Positions 1-8,875 of a DNA stretch of 64,000 bases are shown here, in pieces (the stretch's first letter is position 1; every line of letters starts with the position of its first letter). The notes beneath the pieces were generated by a model, which saw only the letters and a program-made list of their open reading frames with translations, was not told where the DNA came from and did no database searches. The DNA lies in the NCBI RefSeq assembly GCF_014207435.1, contig NZ_JACHGH010000005.1, positions 248,001 through 312,000 of the forward strand. The letters are read 5' to 3'. The stretch comes from Salirhabdus euzebyi. GTDB taxonomy: Bacteria > Bacillota > Bacilli > Bacillales > Alkalibacillaceae. The position numbers and the translations under genes were made by a program.

Positions 1-168
1 TAGTTCCTCTGTTTCGATAGATTGCATAACTTGAAAGGTCGGATTCTCAGGTATATCTAACAAAACAAAATTCTTTTCCTTATTAAATCCTGGAATACCC
101 TTTTCAAAAGTTAACAATTCTTCCTCTTTAACTTCTACTTCTCCAAAATACAATGTATTTATTTTCAT
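1..168 (-). CDS. fliW: Flagellar assembly factor FliW (N-terminal part; cut by window edge)
   Basis: Only the first 56 codons are present; the gene runs off the left edge. The ATG lies 34 bp after the yviE stop. The N-terminus has a short beta-rich opening, MKINTLYFGEVEV, followed by a FEKGIPGF motif typical of FliW. In Bacillus, FliW binds flagellin and antagonises the translational repressor CsrA, tying flagellin synthesis to secretion. The order flgK-flgL-yviE-fliW on one strand is the B. subtilis order, which supports the call; csrA and hag would be expected beyond the edge but cannot be seen. Confidence 0.88.
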   Translation of the reverse strand, partial: MKINTLYFGEVEVKEEELLTFEKGIPGFNKEKNFVLLDIPENPTFQVMQSIETEEL

Positions 169-201
169 AAGTCAACCCTTCTTTATCTCAATTTATTAAA
201 A

Positions 202-771
202 CTATCGCTTCCAATTCACATGGGCATAATCAATTTCTATTTCTGCATACTGTTTCATACTAGTCTCAACTTTGCCCGGACTAAAATCAACAATAGGTTT
301 TTGTGGTTGCACATTAACGATTGGTTTATTTTTGTTTACTTCTATATGTAACTTGGAAGCTTCGTAACTAGTTTTTACTGCAAAACTTGATGGTACCCAC
401 CTTATACCCAAAGTTTTTTCGGGTCTATATCCATTGGTAATCGCTTGATCAACTATCGGATTCCCACCATTCTCAATCCTCATTAATTGGTCACCTTGAA
501 TCGCTCGACGTGAAGTACCCTCTTGAACACCCGCTTTACCTAGTCGAGCATTTTCATAGCCAGATTCTATAGGTGTGAACAATCCCATGTCACGCCAAGC
601 TTGTGATTGATCGATAGTTAACTTACTTGGAGTTCGTTTCATAGTTACTTCTGCAGAAGGTTGCTCAATGGTTTGAACTGCTTTTGGTTGTTCAATAGAT
701 TGAGTTCCATTAATAGTATTCATCTCAATTTTAGCCATTTGTGATTGCAATCTTATTTGTGGTAGTTTCAT
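202..771 (-). CDS. yviE: YviE-like flagellar-operon protein (DUF6470 type)
   Basis: 189 residues with no signal peptide or membrane segment. The N-terminus (MKLPQIRLQSQMAKIEM) and the conserved centre (QAWRDMGLFTPIES, then a GNPIVDQAI stretch) match the YviE proteins found between flgL and fliW in Bacillus. The biochemical role of the family is not established; its fixed place suggests a part in flagellin or hook-filament junction assembly. The gene sits between flgL, 47 bp upstream, and fliW and is probably in the same sigma-D transcript. Residues about 20-45 are rich in Gln, Glu and Pro and look disordered. Confidence 0.8.
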   Translation of the reverse strand: MKLPQIRLQSQMAKIEMNTINGTQSIEQPKAVQTIEQPSAEVTMKRTPSKLTIDQSQAWRDMGLFTPIESGYENARLGKAGVQEGTSRRAIQGDQLMRIENGGNPIVDQAITNGYRPEKTLGIRWVPSSFAVKTSYEASKLHIEVNKNKPIVNVQPQKPIVDFSPGKVETSMKQYAEIEIDYAHVNWKR

Positions 772-818
772 GGAAATACCTCACTTTACAGAAAAAGCTA
801 TCTGTTTTGGCAGATAGC

Positions 819-1703
819 TTATCTTAAGAAATCAATTAGCGTAGGTTGAATTATACGTGAGCCAGCAGATAGAGCTGCTCGGTGAACACTTTCTTGAGTT
901 AATAAATCAGTAATAACTTTTTCGTAATCAATATCCTCATTTTCAGATAAAACTTTTGTTGCAACTATTTTTTGTGCACTTAAACGATCTTCCACCATTT
1001 CTAATCGGTTCGTACGAGCACCAAGGTTTGCTCGTTCATCTACTACATTATTAGCAAATTGATCTATTTTGCCAAGATAACCAGCTATATCATCCTCTGT
1101 ACTAGCTGGATTTTCTAGAGCATCCGCGAAATTTTCTAACTCCGCAAAAAGTTCTTCCGAAAACACATTAGAAGGATTTATATTTGATTTTAGGGTAATG
1201 CCATCAGAAACGGCAATGTTTACGCCCTCATCATTAGGCGGATTAGCTATTAGCAAACCGTCTTTGTCAAAACGTGGATTAGTCGTATCTGTGCCGTTAA
1301 AAATGTACTTGTTGTTTACCTTTGTATTCGCTATCTCAACCATGTGATTACGAAGTTCTTTTACTTCTTCTGCAATATTAGCCCGTTGTCCAGCATCATA
1401 CGTTCCATTACTAGCTTGAGTAGCTAATTCTCGTAAACGTTGTAATACTTTCGTAGACTTATCCAAAGCATCATCCGAATTATCCATCCAAGTCTGAATT
1501 TCCCCAAGATTACGCTGGTACTGTTCAATTTCTTTCAATTGTGTCCGATAGTTCATACCCTTCATCGCAACAACCGGATCATCTGATGGTCGATTAACTT
1601 TTTTCCCTGTTGTTAGTTGGTCTTGGTATTTTCCCATTCGTTCATAGCTTGTACTTAAGTTTCGTAAAAAGTTATTTGCTAGCATTGATTGCGTTACGCG
1701 CAT
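819..1703 (-). CDS. flgL: Flagellar hook-associated protein 3, FlgL
   Basis: 294 residues, a normal FlgL length. FlgL forms the second hook-filament junction ring, between FlgK and flagellin, and is exported by the flagellar type III system without a cleaved signal. The flagellin-like N-terminal helix (MRVTQSMLANNFLRNLSTS followed by a GKKVNRPSDDP motif) and the C-terminal helix (SVHRAALSAGSRIIQPTLIDFLR) show the D0/D1 coiled-coil ends. It follows flgK by 9 bp, so the two are likely translationally coupled. Confidence 0.95.
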   Translation of the reverse strand: MRVTQSMLANNFLRNLSTSYERMGKYQDQLTTGKKVNRPSDDPVVAMKGMNYRTQLKEIEQYQRNLGEIQTWMDNSDDALDKSTKVLQRLRELATQASNGTYDAGQRANIAEEVKELRNHMVEIANTKVNNKYIFNGTDTTNPRFDKDGLLIANPPNDEGVNIAVSDGITLKSNINPSNVFSEELFAELENFADALENPASTEDDIAGYLGKIDQFANNVVDERANLGARTNRLEMVEDRLSAQKIVATKVLSENEDIDYEKVITDLLTQESVHRAALSAGSRIIQPTLIDFLR

Positions 1704-1712
1704 TTAGCTCAC

Positions 1713-3260
1713 CTACCTTCCAACTACTCCCATATTATTAATAATTCGATCAAGCATTTCATCGACTACTGTCATATTTCTTGCAGCAGCATTGTATGCG
1801 TGCTGGAATTTAATCATGTTAGTCATTTCTTCATCTAGGGAAACACCGCTTATGGATTGACGCCTTGATTCAACGGCGCCTTCAAGTGTTTTTGCACTTG
1901 CATGCATACTGTTTGCTTGTTGGGCTTGTACGGCCATGTTTCCGATAGTACCTTCAAAAAAGCTTGCTACAGAAGTATTGGTTCCAAAAATTGCCAGGTC
2001 ACTATTTTTAACTTTTGCTAGCTCTTGGGCATTTTCTCCGTCTCCTTTAGGAGTGGTCCCATCAGCATTTAGTTTAGATGCCGCTGCAATTTTGGAAGGG
2101 TTATTTTGGATTGTATCGGAGACAGACATGCGGGATGCATATCCTATATAGTTAGCAGCAGTTGCCCCTTCTAAATCGAAAAATGCTTCTCCTTGCTCTC
2201 CGTTCAAATCATAGCCTTGCTGATGTACTCGATTGAATTCTTCCGCAAATGCATAGGCCATTTTATCGATATCTGCTAGCATTTTCGTGTATATTCCATC
2301 AGCTGTTCCAGTGTTTTCATAGCCGTGAGACTCAATTAAGCCTTTTAGTTTTCCTGGAGAAACAAAATCCGTTGGTGATAACGCAGCATGACCATCAACC
2401 GTTACTCCATTCACTACTCGTTGACCATTCAGATCGCCAAAGGAAACAGAGACGTTATGAACGGTATTCGTATCATCTAGTAATTGAATTGGAGTTGGAT
2501 AAGGCTTCCCTTCACCATCCACTAATTCAATAGAAGCAATACCCATAGCAGATGCATCTGGGTTTCCTCCACTAGAATCATAGGTAACCTTTACATTTAC
2601 TACCTCAGAAAGCTGATCAATTAATCGATCTCGCTCATCATATAGGTCGTTTGGTAAATATCCGTGAGGCTCCACTTCTTTAATTTGATCATTCACATTT
2701 TTAATTTGCGTTAAAAGAGAATTTAAATGAGTAGTTGTAACACCCATTTCCTCTCCGATATCCTTTTGAATTGCTTTTAAGGAATTAGAAACATAATTAA
2801 ACGTATCAGCTAATGTGATTCCTCTTTCTTGAACAACAGAACGAGCTCCGGAGTCTTCAGCATTACCTGCTAGGTCGTTCAATGACTGCCAGAACAAATC
2901 CAAGTTGCTAGATAGCCCTGTATCATTCGTCTCGTTTAATATATTTTCCATTTGATTTAAAGAATTGGCACGAGCTTCCCAATATCCGAGTTTATTATGT
3001 TCTCCGCGAAACTGAATATCCAAAAACGTATCCCGAATACGCTGAATAGATCCCGCTTCAACCCCAGTTCCTAACTGCCCAGGAATTTCGGGGCGGTTAC
3101 GTGCAGGAGTAGGAAAAGGACTTGTCGCCTGCAAATTCACTCGTTGTCTCGAATAGCCTGGTGTATTCGCATTTGCAATATTGTGACCTGTTGTATGTAA
3201 AGCACTTTGTTGCGCAAACAGTGCTTTTCTTGCTACTTCTAGTCCGCTGAAGGTTGACAT
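1713..3260 (-). CDS. flgK: Flagellar hook-associated protein 1, FlgK
   Basis: 515 residues. FlgK forms the first hook-filament junction ring. The N-terminal rod/hook signature is clear (ARKALFAQQSALHTTGHN followed by IANANTPGYSRQ at about residues 10-40), and the C-terminal D0 helix contains the conserved EEMTNMIKFQHAYNAAARN stretch. No signal peptide, as expected for a type III flagellar substrate. It lies between flgN, which encodes its export chaperone, and flgL, with spacings of 15 and 9 bp. Confidence 0.96.
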   Translation of the reverse strand: MSTFSGLEVARKALFAQQSALHTTGHNIANANTPGYSRQRVNLQATSPFPTPARNRPEIPGQLGTGVEAGSIQRIRDTFLDIQFRGEHNKLGYWEARANSLNQMENILNETNDTGLSSNLDLFWQSLNDLAGNAEDSGARSVVQERGITLADTFNYVSNSLKAIQKDIGEEMGVTTTHLNSLLTQIKNVNDQIKEVEPHGYLPNDLYDERDRLIDQLSEVVNVKVTYDSSGGNPDASAMGIASIELVDGEGKPYPTPIQLLDDTNTVHNVSVSFGDLNGQRVVNGVTVDGHAALSPTDFVSPGKLKGLIESHGYENTGTADGIYTKMLADIDKMAYAFAEEFNRVHQQGYDLNGEQGEAFFDLEGATAANYIGYASRMSVSDTIQNNPSKIAAASKLNADGTTPKGDGENAQELAKVKNSDLAIFGTNTSVASFFEGTIGNMAVQAQQANSMHASAKTLEGAVESRRQSISGVSLDEEMTNMIKFQHAYNAAARNMTVVDEMLDRIINNMGVVGR

Positions 3261-3275
3261 AAAGGCAACTCCTCT

Positions 3276-3767
3276 CTATGCTTTGGAGTCAAACATGGAA
3301 CGATTAAAAGCTTGTTCCCCTTGTTTCTTCTCTCCGTAATTCATATTTTTAATAGAAGGCTGTAATAATTCGAGTGATAACTCGACAAACTGCAACGATT
3401 GCTCGGTTAATTCCCGATTCAATTGTTCTTGCTGCTTTAACTCTGCTATCGTGATGACGAGTTGTTCGTATACCTTCATTAGTTGTTCTTTTTCGTTAGA
3501 ATCGCTTATAAGAGAAAGCATTTCCGAAACGGTTTGATTGGCATCTTGCACACCCTGTTGTGTAAACCACTGTTTTGTCAAAGCCTGTCTTTTGTCTTCT
3601 AGCTGTCCTATTGCTTGTACATGTTTTCTTTCGTTTACGAACGTTGCCTGAAAAGCTGTTGTATCACCACTTTTTAAGTGGACCGTCTTTTCCTTAGAAA
3701 TCGTCAGTAAACTTTCATGTAGCGAATGTAGCTTTGTCATCACAGTTATTATTTCTTGCGTTGCCAT
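3276..3767 (-). CDS. flgN: FlgN/YvyG family flagellar export chaperone
   Basis: 163 residues, almost entirely alpha-helical, rich in Gln, Glu and Lys with heptad-like spacing. FlgN proteins keep FlgK and FlgL unfolded and deliver them to the export gate. Sequence conservation is low in this family, so the call relies on length, helical content and position between flgM and flgK, as in B. subtilis where the gene is yvyG. It follows flgM by 15 bp. Confidence 0.85.
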   Translation of the reverse strand: MATQEIITVMTKLHSLHESLLTISKEKTVHLKSGDTTAFQATFVNERKHVQAIGQLEDKRQALTKQWFTQQGVQDANQTVSEMLSLISDSNEKEQLMKVYEQLVITIAELKQQEQLNRELTEQSLQFVELSLELLQPSIKNMNYGEKKQGEQAFNRSMFDSKA

Positions 3768-3782
3768 GATGCCGTCCTCCTT

Positions 3783-4055
3783 TTAGCCTCGGTTCGACCA
3801 AAAATCTATCATCTTTTTAGCAGTTTCTTGATAGTTTATTTGGTAGTCACCATTTTGTACTTCCTTCTTAATTTGTTCAACATGTTTTTGTCGAGCTTCT
3901 TGAATTTCATTTCCCTTCAGCATTTGTTGAGCTTGGTTGGAAATTTCTACTTTATCAGAAGCGTTTCCTTTTGAAACAGACGCTTGTTTATTCATCTGCT
4001 TTTGATAAGGATTAACATGTATGTGATTAGATCCATTAATTTTCACTTTCTTCAC
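3783..4055 (-). CDS. flgM: Anti-sigma-D factor FlgM
   Basis: 90 residues. FlgM binds and inhibits the flagellar sigma factor SigD until hook completion. The N-terminus (MKVKINGSNHIHVNPYQKQ after an extra MK) and the conserved inhibitory segment (SDKVEISNQAQQM at about residues 35-47) are typical. The gene is led by a consensus sigma-D promoter at 4095-4121, so it should form the usual autoregulatory loop with SigD and drive the flgN-flgK-flgL-yviE-fliW genes behind it. Confidence 0.93.
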   Translation of the reverse strand: MKKVKINGSNHIHVNPYQKQMNKQASVSKGNASDKVEISNQAQQMLKGNEIQEARQKHVEQIKKEVQNGDYQINYQETAKKMIDFWSNRG

Positions 4056-4094
4056 CTCTTTTTATAAAACCGTTCAAACATTCTTCTATTCTTT

Positions 4095-4121
4095 ATATCG
4101 GCAACAACAATTGAATGTTTA
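4095..4121 (-). promoter_or_regulatory. Sigma-D promoter for flgM
   Basis: Reading the minus strand there is TAAA at 4121-4118, exactly 15 nt, then GCCGATAT at 4102-4095. This equals the sigma-D consensus TAAA-N15-GCCGATAT. The -35 element shares bases with the yvyF stop codon, and the -10 is 40 bp before the flgM ATG. Confidence 0.92.
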
Positions 4122-4538
4122 ACGTTTATCTTTACGATTAACCGAAAAATAGGTGATTTTACTTTCTCTATCTTGCTTCTCACGTATTGTTTCTATTTTC
4201 TCTTCCAGACTTAAATCTGCTCGAAGTTCATCTTTACAATTGTTGCATATTTTCCCTTCACCTATTGGTTCTCCACAACGCTCGCAACCATAAGTTAAGT
4301 TGGGAAAATGAGTAGTATGGAGCCTTCTCTCTTTAACAAACTTCATTATAAGTCTTTCTTCCACTCCAGTTGTTTCTGAAACCTCAGGAACAGTTGCTGT
4401 TCTATTTTCTTTTTTACGAATGTACCCGTGAACCGTTTCGAATGCTTTCTCTTCTTCTTTATAGCATTTTTGACAAACGGACTGTACACCTTTTACAAAT
4501 AATGCGCCACATGTTGGGCAGTTTGCTAATTCTCCCAT
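4119..4538 (-). CDS. yvyF: YvyF-like flagellar operon zinc-ribbon protein
   Basis: 139 residues from the ATG at 4538, chosen because an AGGAGTG site lies just before it and because known YvyF proteins begin MGELA; an in-frame ATG at 4565 has no such support. Two zinc-ribbon cysteine clusters are visible: C7/C10 with C22/C25, and a second pair of CxxC motifs after the NLTYGCERCG segment. Between them lies a helix-turn-helix-like segment (PEVSETTGVEERLIMKFVK). Its molecular role is unknown; it always lies between comFC and flgM. The C-terminus is basic and charged. Confidence 0.85.
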   Translation of the reverse strand: MGELANCPTCGALFVKGVQSVCQKCYKEEEKAFETVHGYIRKKENRTATVPEVSETTGVEERLIMKFVKERRLHTTHFPNLTYGCERCGEPIGEGKICNNCKDELRADLSLEEKIETIREKQDRESKITYFSVNRKDKR

Positions 4539-4618
4539 TTTTGACACTCCTCGATCATTCGTCATTTTCTCTATTATATCGACTTTCTAGCAAACGAACA
4601 AAATGTTTTTCTATAAAG

Positions 4619-5302
4619 TTAGCTTCGAATCAAAGTAAAGCTTTGAATTTTTGTCGAACCGCCCTTTTTTAATAGCTCTGCAGCCCAATGTAATGTCATA
4701 CCCGTTGTGTAAATGTCATCTATTAAAATGATTTCTCCCTTCACTTCCTTCACGAGTTGAAAAGGATTTTCCGCCTCCATTCTTTCCTGTCTCGTTTTTT
4801 TCGATTGCTTTTCATCTTGTACTCTAGTAAGCACTGATTCTATCGGTCGCTTTAACAGCATGGCAATTGCCTTAGCTTGATTAAATCCTCTTTCTTTTTC
4901 GCGACTGGAACTAAGAGGGATAGGGACTAAGGTTGCTTTACTTTTGCCAAAAGCCTCCTTAAACTTTTTTCTCACGTCTTCCGAGAACATATGGATCAGT
5001 TCATAATCCCCTCTATACTTCCACTTTGCCATCATATCTTTCATTATTGGTGTATAAGAAAAAACGGAAACATTTCGCTCCAATGCACCTTGAAAAGCTT
5101 CACTGTTACTCCATCTTTGGCAGTCCCCACACACTTCTTCATTTTTAGACGGTCTGGAACACATCGGACAAACATGGTCTACAATGATTGGAAAACCCTC
5201 CTTGCAAGTGGTACAAATCTTTCCAGGCTCATAAAAGGGATTCCAGAAGTTTAACCATGTAATATCTGGCATAATGTCATCATGACACCATAAGCAGTTC
5301 AT
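4619..5302 (-). CDS. comFC: Late competence protein ComFC (phosphoribosyltransferase fold)
   Basis: 227 residues. ComFC is a cytosolic protein needed for transformation. The N-terminus carries four CxxC pairs (about C3/C6, C30/C33, C45/C48, C58/C61), forming a zinc-binding region. The C-terminal half is a phosphoribosyltransferase-like domain with the PRPP-loop motif ILIDDIYTTGMTL near residue 195. Its ATG overlaps the comFA stop by four bases (ATGA), showing translational coupling. In B. subtilis comFB lies between comFA and comFC; here there is no room for it. Confidence 0.93.
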   Translation of the reverse strand: MNCLWCHDDIMPDITWLNFWNPFYEPGKICTTCKEGFPIIVDHVCPMCSRPSKNEEVCGDCQRWSNSEAFQGALERNVSVFSYTPIMKDMMAKWKYRGDYELIHMFSEDVRKKFKEAFGKSKATLVPIPLSSSREKERGFNQAKAIAMLLKRPIESVLTRVQDEKQSKKTRQERMEAENPFQLVKEVKGEIILIDDIYTTGMTLHWAAELLKKGGSTKIQSFTLIRS

Positions 5303-6717
5303 TTTACTCTCTCCTTTGCTAGATTGTTCATCATTTCAATCATCTTTACCGCTCCAACCATCGCATCTGATTTTCCTTGATGAAAAAAGGAAACATCACC
5401 GTAAGGATCCTTTGCGTTTCGACCAGCTCGTCCTGCAATTTGCACGAGAGCAGCAACGTCAAATACGTTGTGACCTGCATCTATCACTGCCACATCAATG
5501 GATGGAAACGTTACTCCACGTTCCAAAATAGTTGTAGTGATAAGAGCAGTAATTTCTCCTTTACGAAAGCATTCTACTTTTTCAATCCGATCAGGGTCAT
5601 CAGCATGGACATATTCATATTTCGTTAATTTGGAAATTTGCTCTGCCATTTCAATGGAGGGTACAAACAACAGGAACCGACGATTGTTTCTTTCTTTTTC
5701 AGCAATCCAATCGTTTATTTTTGGGGGCAGTTTATCTTTTTGCAGGGATTTTTTTAGGGAGTAACAAGAGGGAAAAGTAGGTACTGGAAGAGGATGACCA
5801 TGATAACGGGAAGGGACGAAAACAGTAGGAAGGAATCCACATGCCGATTGAAGCTTAATCCATTTTCGGGGAGTGGCCGTTAAAAAGATAAGACTGGAGG
5901 ATTCTTTTCTAGCTTTTTTGGCAGCATAGACAAGGGATGCATCTGCATAAAACGGAAAAGCGTCCGCTTCATCTATAATCATGACATCAAAGGCGCGTTC
6001 ATATCGAAATAACTGATGTGTTGTGGAAATAACAAATTGACAGCCATCATCCTTATCTGGTGAACCTCCATACAGAGCAGTGATGGAGACTTCAGGAAAA
6101 GCTTTTCTAAAACGCGGGACTAATTCTCGGACAACATCAGCTCTCGGGGTGGCAAGGCAAATTCGATCACCTCGACTAATAGCATCTGTTAGACCTCGAA
6201 AAAGCATTTCTGTTTTCCCTGCTCCGCATACTGCCCATGTCAAGAGCTTCGTTCGATTAGTCATTGCTTCATTAATTTTGTCCGAAGCAATTTTTTGATG
6301 AACAGTTAGTTGCCCTTCCCATGCACAAGGATTTTTTAGCCTATCCAATGGAAGCTCAGGACCTGCCCATTTATATAAAGGTTCAAAAGTACTTACTCTA
6401 CCCATTTCAATGCAATTTCGGCAGTAAATCTGTTTTCCCGTCTTTGTCGGAATACGACCAATAAGGTACCTTTTTTGGTTGCCACACCTGACACAGCGAT
6501 AACCAAAATTACTGTCTTCTATTCCACGGATTTCGTTTAAAAATTTTTGATTCAATAACATTTCTATTTCCGTTTCAGTGAAAGGAATTTCGTTTCGGAG
6601 AAGAATTTTGCCCGATAAGTGAGCGGCATAAACATTTGAAGGATTTTCAGTAGGATTTTTTATATTCAAGTGTAGAAACACTCCTTGACAAGTATATTTT
6701 TGGAGAAAATCGCACAT
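5299..6717 (-). CDS. comFA: Competence DNA helicase/translocase ComFA
   Basis: 472 residues if started at the ATG at 6717. ComFA is a DEAD-box-like ATPase that helps draw single-stranded DNA into the cell. Visible features in order: zinc finger C75/C78 with C99/C102, Walker A CGAGKTE at 164-170, DEAD box IIDEAD at 247-252, LTATP motif, and the C-terminal GRAGR motif VI. No good ribosome site precedes 6717; an in-frame TTG at 6669 has AAGGAG 11 bp before it and may be the real start, which would remove 16 residues. The upstream region is a 21-bp repeat array. Confidence 0.93.
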   Translation of the reverse strand: MCDFLQKYTCQGVFLHLNIKNPTENPSNVYAAHLSGKILLRNEIPFTETEIEMLLNQKFLNEIRGIEDSNFGYRCVRCGNQKRYLIGRIPTKTGKQIYCRNCIEMGRVSTFEPLYKWAGPELPLDRLKNPCAWEGQLTVHQKIASDKINEAMTNRTKLLTWAVCGAGKTEMLFRGLTDAISRGDRICLATPRADVVRELVPRFRKAFPEVSITALYGGSPDKDDGCQFVISTTHQLFRYERAFDVMIIDEADAFPFYADASLVYAAKKARKESSSLIFLTATPRKWIKLQSACGFLPTVFVPSRYHGHPLPVPTFPSCYSLKKSLQKDKLPPKINDWIAEKERNNRRFLLFVPSIEMAEQISKLTKYEYVHADDPDRIEKVECFRKGEITALITTTILERGVTFPSIDVAVIDAGHNVFDVAALVQIAGRAGRNAKDPYGDVSFFHQGKSDAMVGAVKMIEMMNNLAKERVK

Positions 6718-6768
6718 AAGGTCTGGGATAGTTTTGATTCCTAGGGGAAAAATACGGTTTCAATGAAA

Positions 6769-6945
6769 ATTTGTCGGAATTCCTGTAAAAATCAGGAGCA
6801 GAAAGCAGAATATTTGTAGTTTACTGTAATGTATCAGGAGTAAGCTGTTAAAAATGGGGAGCTCATAACATAATATCGAGAATACAAGAAAAGATATCAG
6901 GAGTTTGTAGAAAGTAATCAAGACTTCACGCAAAATTATTAAAAA
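6769..6945. repeat. Degenerate tandem repeat with exact 21-bp register (array 1)
   Basis: Anchor words resembling ATCAGGAG begin at 6791, 6812, 6833, 6854, 6875, 6896, 6917 and 6938, each exactly 21 bp apart. The best copies (6791, 6833, 6896) share ATCAGGAG; the others diverge. It fills the gap between comFA and degV. Read on the minus strand the units look like ACTCCTGATATCTTTTCTTG. An open frame of 72 codons across it reflects the repeats and is not called. Confidence 0.75.
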
Positions 6946-6991
6946 GTAGGCCTGATATCTACAACCAGTCAAGCCCACTCCATTTTAATCC

Positions 6992-7834
6992 TTATTTCTC
7001 ATACCAAGTCAAACCGATTGCGCCTTCCCCGAGGTGGGTACCGACAACCGGGCCAAAGTGACTAATGGCAACCGTAACGTTCGGATACTTTTCTTCTAAG
7101 TCTTTTTTCCATTGCTTTGCTTCTTCCAAGCGCTTTGCATGGATCACACATGCTTCTACTTGTACCCCTTTACTAGCTGTTTCATCAAACAGTTGACGTA
7201 AACGGTTAAGCGCTTTTTTACGTGTGCGGATCTTTTCAAACGGCTCGATTTTACCATCAACAAAATGTAGGATTGGTTTTACTTGTAGCAAACTTCCAAT
7301 CATTGCTTGCGTGCCGCTAAGACGTCCACCTTTATGAAGGTTCGTTAGTTCATCGACCATGAAATAAGCATGATTTGTCTTCTTTATTTCATCCAATCGC
7401 TCGATAATTTTTTCTGGCCCTACGCCTTCTTTTGCCATTTTTGCAGCTTCTAGAACGTAAAACCCCTGAGCCATAGCACTAATTTCTGAATCATACGGAT
7501 ACACTTTTATGCCATCTACCATATCCGCGGCAGCTACCGATCCTTGATACGTGCCACTTACTCCACTTGATAAATGGATCGCCACAACTGCATCGTACTC
7601 TTTTGCTAGTTCTTCAAATTTTTCTGCAACATACCCAATCGAAGGCTGAGACGTTTTAGGTAGTTCTTCCGATGTCTTTAATTTGTCGTAAAACTCATCT
7701 GTATTAATATCAATTTCCTCACGATACGACTCATCACCAAAAATAACATTCAATGGAACCATATGTATATCAAGTTCTTCGCGTATGTCTTCAGGTATAT
7801 AAGCTGTACTATCCGTTAAAACGGCTGTTTTCAT
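6992..7834 (-). CDS. degV: DegV family fatty-acid-binding protein
   Basis: 280 residues, a full-length DegV. These proteins bind long-chain fatty acids and serve as the FakB subunit that presents fatty acids to the FakA kinase for phosphorylation. Family motifs: N-terminal TAVLTDSTAYIP, the TSQPS loop at about residue 61, HLSSGVSGTYQ near 84, and GGRLSG near 168. In B. subtilis degV also lies beside degU. The original link with degradative enzyme control comes from its neighbours rather than from function. Confidence 0.93.
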   Translation of the reverse strand: MKTAVLTDSTAYIPEDIREELDIHMVPLNVIFGDESYREEIDINTDEFYDKLKTSEELPKTSQPSIGYVAEKFEELAKEYDAVVAIHLSSGVSGTYQGSVAAADMVDGIKVYPYDSEISAMAQGFYVLEAAKMAKEGVGPEKIIERLDEIKKTNHAYFMVDELTNLHKGGRLSGTQAMIGSLLQVKPILHFVDGKIEPFEKIRTRKKALNRLRQLFDETASKGVQVEACVIHAKRLEEAKQWKKDLEEKYPNVTVAISHFGPVVGTHLGEGAIGLTWYEK

Positions 7835-7970
7835 TAATTTATTCTCTCCCTTTTAAAAATTTCATTAACTATAATATGTACGAGTTCTCTTGCTAATATT
7901 TTACACAATAATAAATGAAAAAGCATTAAGCAAAATATATTCAGAATTCCTTTACCCCTTTAACGTAAGT

Positions 7971-7984
7971 GGGGTCTGTCCCCA
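7971..7984. repeat. Short GC palindrome, GGGGTCTGACCCC family (copy A1, variant)
   Basis: GGGGTCTGTCCCC, one base different from the copies near RAYT1. It lies beyond the degU terminator in the degV-degU gap. It belongs to a family seen again at 16080, 16126, 16960, 19184 and 19221. Confidence 0.6.
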
Positions 7985-7991
7985 TTTACAA

Positions 7992-8025
7992 ACAAAAAAA
8001 CAGACTCCAAATCGTTCAGAGCCTG
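7992..8025 (-). terminator. Rho-independent terminator after degU
   Basis: On the minus strand CAGGCTC pairs with GAGTCTG (one G-T pair) around an 11-nt loop, followed by seven T. It starts about 30 bp after the degU stop. Confidence 0.85.
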
Positions 8026-8055
8026 CCCCTTCCAATCTATTATTCTTCTATTTAT

Positions 8056-8736
8056 TTACTGTACTTCTACCCAACCATTTTTAATCGCTTGTACAACTGC
8101 TTGTGTCCGATCATTTGCATCCATCTTTTGTAGGATATTGGATACGTGGTTTTTCACTGTCTTTTCACTAATGTATAACGCTTCTGCTACGCCACGGTTA
8201 CTTTTTCCGTCGGCTAAAAGCTGCAATACTTCACATTCTCTTCTTGTAAGTAGATGGAGTGGCTTACGGTATTCCACCTTTTTAAATGCACTGCTCGTAT
8301 TTGTTCCGTTCGCGAGTCGGCGGTATTCCCGCACTAAATTATGTGTCACTTTAGGATGTAAGTAAGATCCGCCATTGTATACTACTTTTACTGCCTCGAT
8401 CAGCTCATCCGTATCCATTTCCTTTAACAAGTAACCTTGAGCACCTGTTTTTAGTGCATGTGTTACATAGCTTTCATCATCGTGTATAGATAGAATAATT
8501 ATTTTAACGTCTGGAAATTGTGTTACTAGATTTTTTGTTGCTTCCACACCGTTTATAGTTGGCATGTTAATGTCCATTAACACAACGTCAGGGTGATAGT
8601 TTCTGACTAGTTCAATTGCCTGGTTGCCATCATCACCTTCTGCTACTACTTCAAAGTCGTTCTCGAAGTCTAAAATGCGCTTGATTCCTTCTCGAAACAA
8701 CTTATGATCATCGATTAATACAATTCTAGCCCCCAT
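8056..8736 (-). CDS. degU: Response regulator DegU
   Basis: 226 residues. NarL/FixJ-type two-component regulator that controls degradative enzymes, competence, motility and biofilm genes in Bacillus. Receiver domain at 1-120 with acidic pair D9/D10 and phospho-acceptor D55 in VVLMDINMP; LuxR-type DNA-binding domain at about 155-222 ([19 protein letters not shown], then a [13 protein letters not shown] recognition region). It follows degS, with 139 bp between them that could hold a separate promoter. Confidence 0.95.
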   Translation of the reverse strand: MGARIVLIDDHKLFREGIKRILDFENDFEVVAEGDDGNQAIELVRNYHPDVVLMDINMPTINGVEATKNLVTQFPDVKIIILSIHDDESYVTHALKTGAQGYLLKEMDTDELIEAVKVVYNGGSYLHPKVTHNLVREYRRLANGTNTSSAFKKVEYRKPLHLLTRRECEVLQLLADGKSNRGVAEALYISEKTVKNHVSNILQKMDANDRTQAVVQAIKNGWVEVQ

Positions 8737-8875
8737 CTCCTCGACCTCCTGAAAATTTACTAAAACGCTCCGGACATTGTGTCATCAAATTAGTTAATTA
8801 GTGGTGTTTCTTACCAAAATTTTCTCTATTTTTCCCATTATACATTAGTACTTCATAATTCGCTATTTTTCCTTC

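Noticed and set aside
6760-6978. 72-codon hydrophobic open frame on the minus strand
   Set aside because: It lies wholly in the 21-bp array; because 21 is a multiple of three the array stays open in frame. No ribosome site.
7890-8084. 64-codon open frame on the plus strand
   Set aside because: Crosses the degU terminator and a REP-like palindrome; composition unlike a gene.
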